Positions 63,537 through 64,000 of a stretch of 64,000 nucleotides of DNA are shown here, piece by piece. Source of the stretch: Mycobacterium innocens (GTDB lineage Bacteria > Actinomycetota > Actinomycetes > Mycobacteriales > Mycobacteriaceae); assembly GCF_900566055.1 (NCBI RefSeq), contig NZ_UPHQ01000237.1, positions 1 to 64,000 on the forward strand. Reading direction: 5' to 3'. Made by a program: the position numbers and the translations under genes. Below the pieces are notes generated by a model. That model saw only the letters and a list, made by a program, of their open reading frames with translations, was not told where the DNA came from and ran no database searches. Numbering within the stretch: the stretch's first letter is position 1; the number at the start of each line of letters is the position of its first letter.

Positions 63537-64000
63537 CCACGCCGCGCCCTAGGGTGGTGATCGTCGACGGCGTGCCCATGTCGGGCCTCGTCGCGGAGGC
63601 CGAAGACCCCAAGGCCGTCGTCGTGGCCATCCATGGCGGCGGCACGTCCGCGGTCTATTTCGACTGTCCTGGGCATCCGCATTTGTCGTTGCTGCGGTTG
63701 GGCGCGGCACTCGGATTCTCCGTTGTCGCGCTCGACCGGCCCGGCTACGGCAGTTCGGCACCGTACCCCGAGGCGATGCAACGGCCGGAGCAACGCGTCG
63801 ACCTCGCCTTCGGCGCCGTCGACCGCATCCTCGGCCAGCGGCCGCAGGGGGCCGGGTTGTTTGTGATGGGTCATTCGGGCGGCTGCGAGCTGTCGGTACG
63901 CATGGCGGCCAGCCCACGCGGCGTCGACCTACTCGGCCTCGAACTGGGTGGTACCGGTCGGCGGTATCAACCCGCCGCCAAGGAAGTCATGAAGGCGGCC
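63533..64000 (+). CDS. Alpha/beta hydrolase, cut by the window end
   Basis: First 156 codons only. VAIHGGGTSAVYFDCPGHPH (oxyanion region), ALDRPGYGSS (67-76) and nucleophile elbow GHSGG with Ser115 define the fold. The ATG overlaps the DUF35-thiolase stop, so it belongs to that operon and may hydrolyse its product or a CoA ester. The catalytic acid and histidine lie beyond the window. Confidence 0.88.
   Translation, partial: MTTPRPRVVIVDGVPMSGLVAEAEDPKAVVVAIHGGGTSAVYFDCPGHPHLSLLRLGAALGFSVVALDRPGYGSSAPYPEAMQRPEQRVDLAFGAVDRILGQRPQGAGLFVMGHSGGCELSVRMAASPRGVDLLGLELGGTGRRYQPAAKEVMKAA

Overview
This is chromosomal DNA of a GC-rich mycobacterium, most likely a non-tuberculous species. The left 18.4 kb keeps the M. 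tuberculosis gene order Rv0853c-Rv0867c in inverted orientation: rpfA, moaE2, mog, moaC2, the Rv0863/Rv0862c homologues, ercc3 (XPB helicase), fadB, fadA, dapC, two SRPBCC genes, far, a third SRPBCC gene and pdc. No tRNA, rRNA, IS element, prophage or CRISPR array was seen.

Layout. (1) 1-18.4 kb: conserved backbone, with a 3.3-kb insertion relative to H37Rv between ercc3 and fadB. The insertion holds a lipid-transfer thiolase, a frameshifted DUF35 gene, an ABM monooxygenase, two abutting gene fragments and a 7 x 15-bp minisatellite. (2) 18.4-25.9 kb: Bfd ferredoxin, tandem ABM-like protein, a pair of Mce-associated membrane proteins, an amidohydrolase-acyl-CoA synthetase operon, an enoyl-CoA hydratase-like gene with a secreted protein, and a TetR regulator. 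(3) 26-32 kb: cytochrome P450, a decayed GH18 chitinase-like gene, and a four-gene membrane operon (two paralogous membrane proteins, oxidase subunits III and IV) driven from a TetR-controlled divergent promoter with two identical palindromes. (4) 32-44 kb: a second Mce-associated pair, a secreted protein, and a complete yrbEAB-mceABCDEF operon. (5) 44-64 kb: a catabolic block with CoA transferase, aldehyde dehydrogenase, SDR, 3Fe-4S ferredoxin, a second P450, a heteromeric acyl-CoA dehydrogenase pair, a SnoaL/BaiE-like protein, a second SDR, a Tat-exported phospholipase C, two more amidohydrolases, a Rieske protein, alpha/beta hydrolases, a NuoF-like flavoprotein with its own ferredoxin, and a fused DUF35-thiolase.

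How it may work together (inference). The Mce complex could import a lipid, possibly steroid- or isoprenoid-like. P450s fed by the NuoF-like protein and ferredoxins could hydroxylate it; the FadD, FadE pair, hydratase-like proteins, SDRs and DUF35-thiolase could shorten it in cholesterol-side-chain style; the amidohydrolases, Rieske protein and hydrolases could act on ring or branched intermediates. A palindrome near GAGAATANNATTCTC sits in front of many of these transcription units, pointing to one shared regulator. The substrate cannot be read from sequence.
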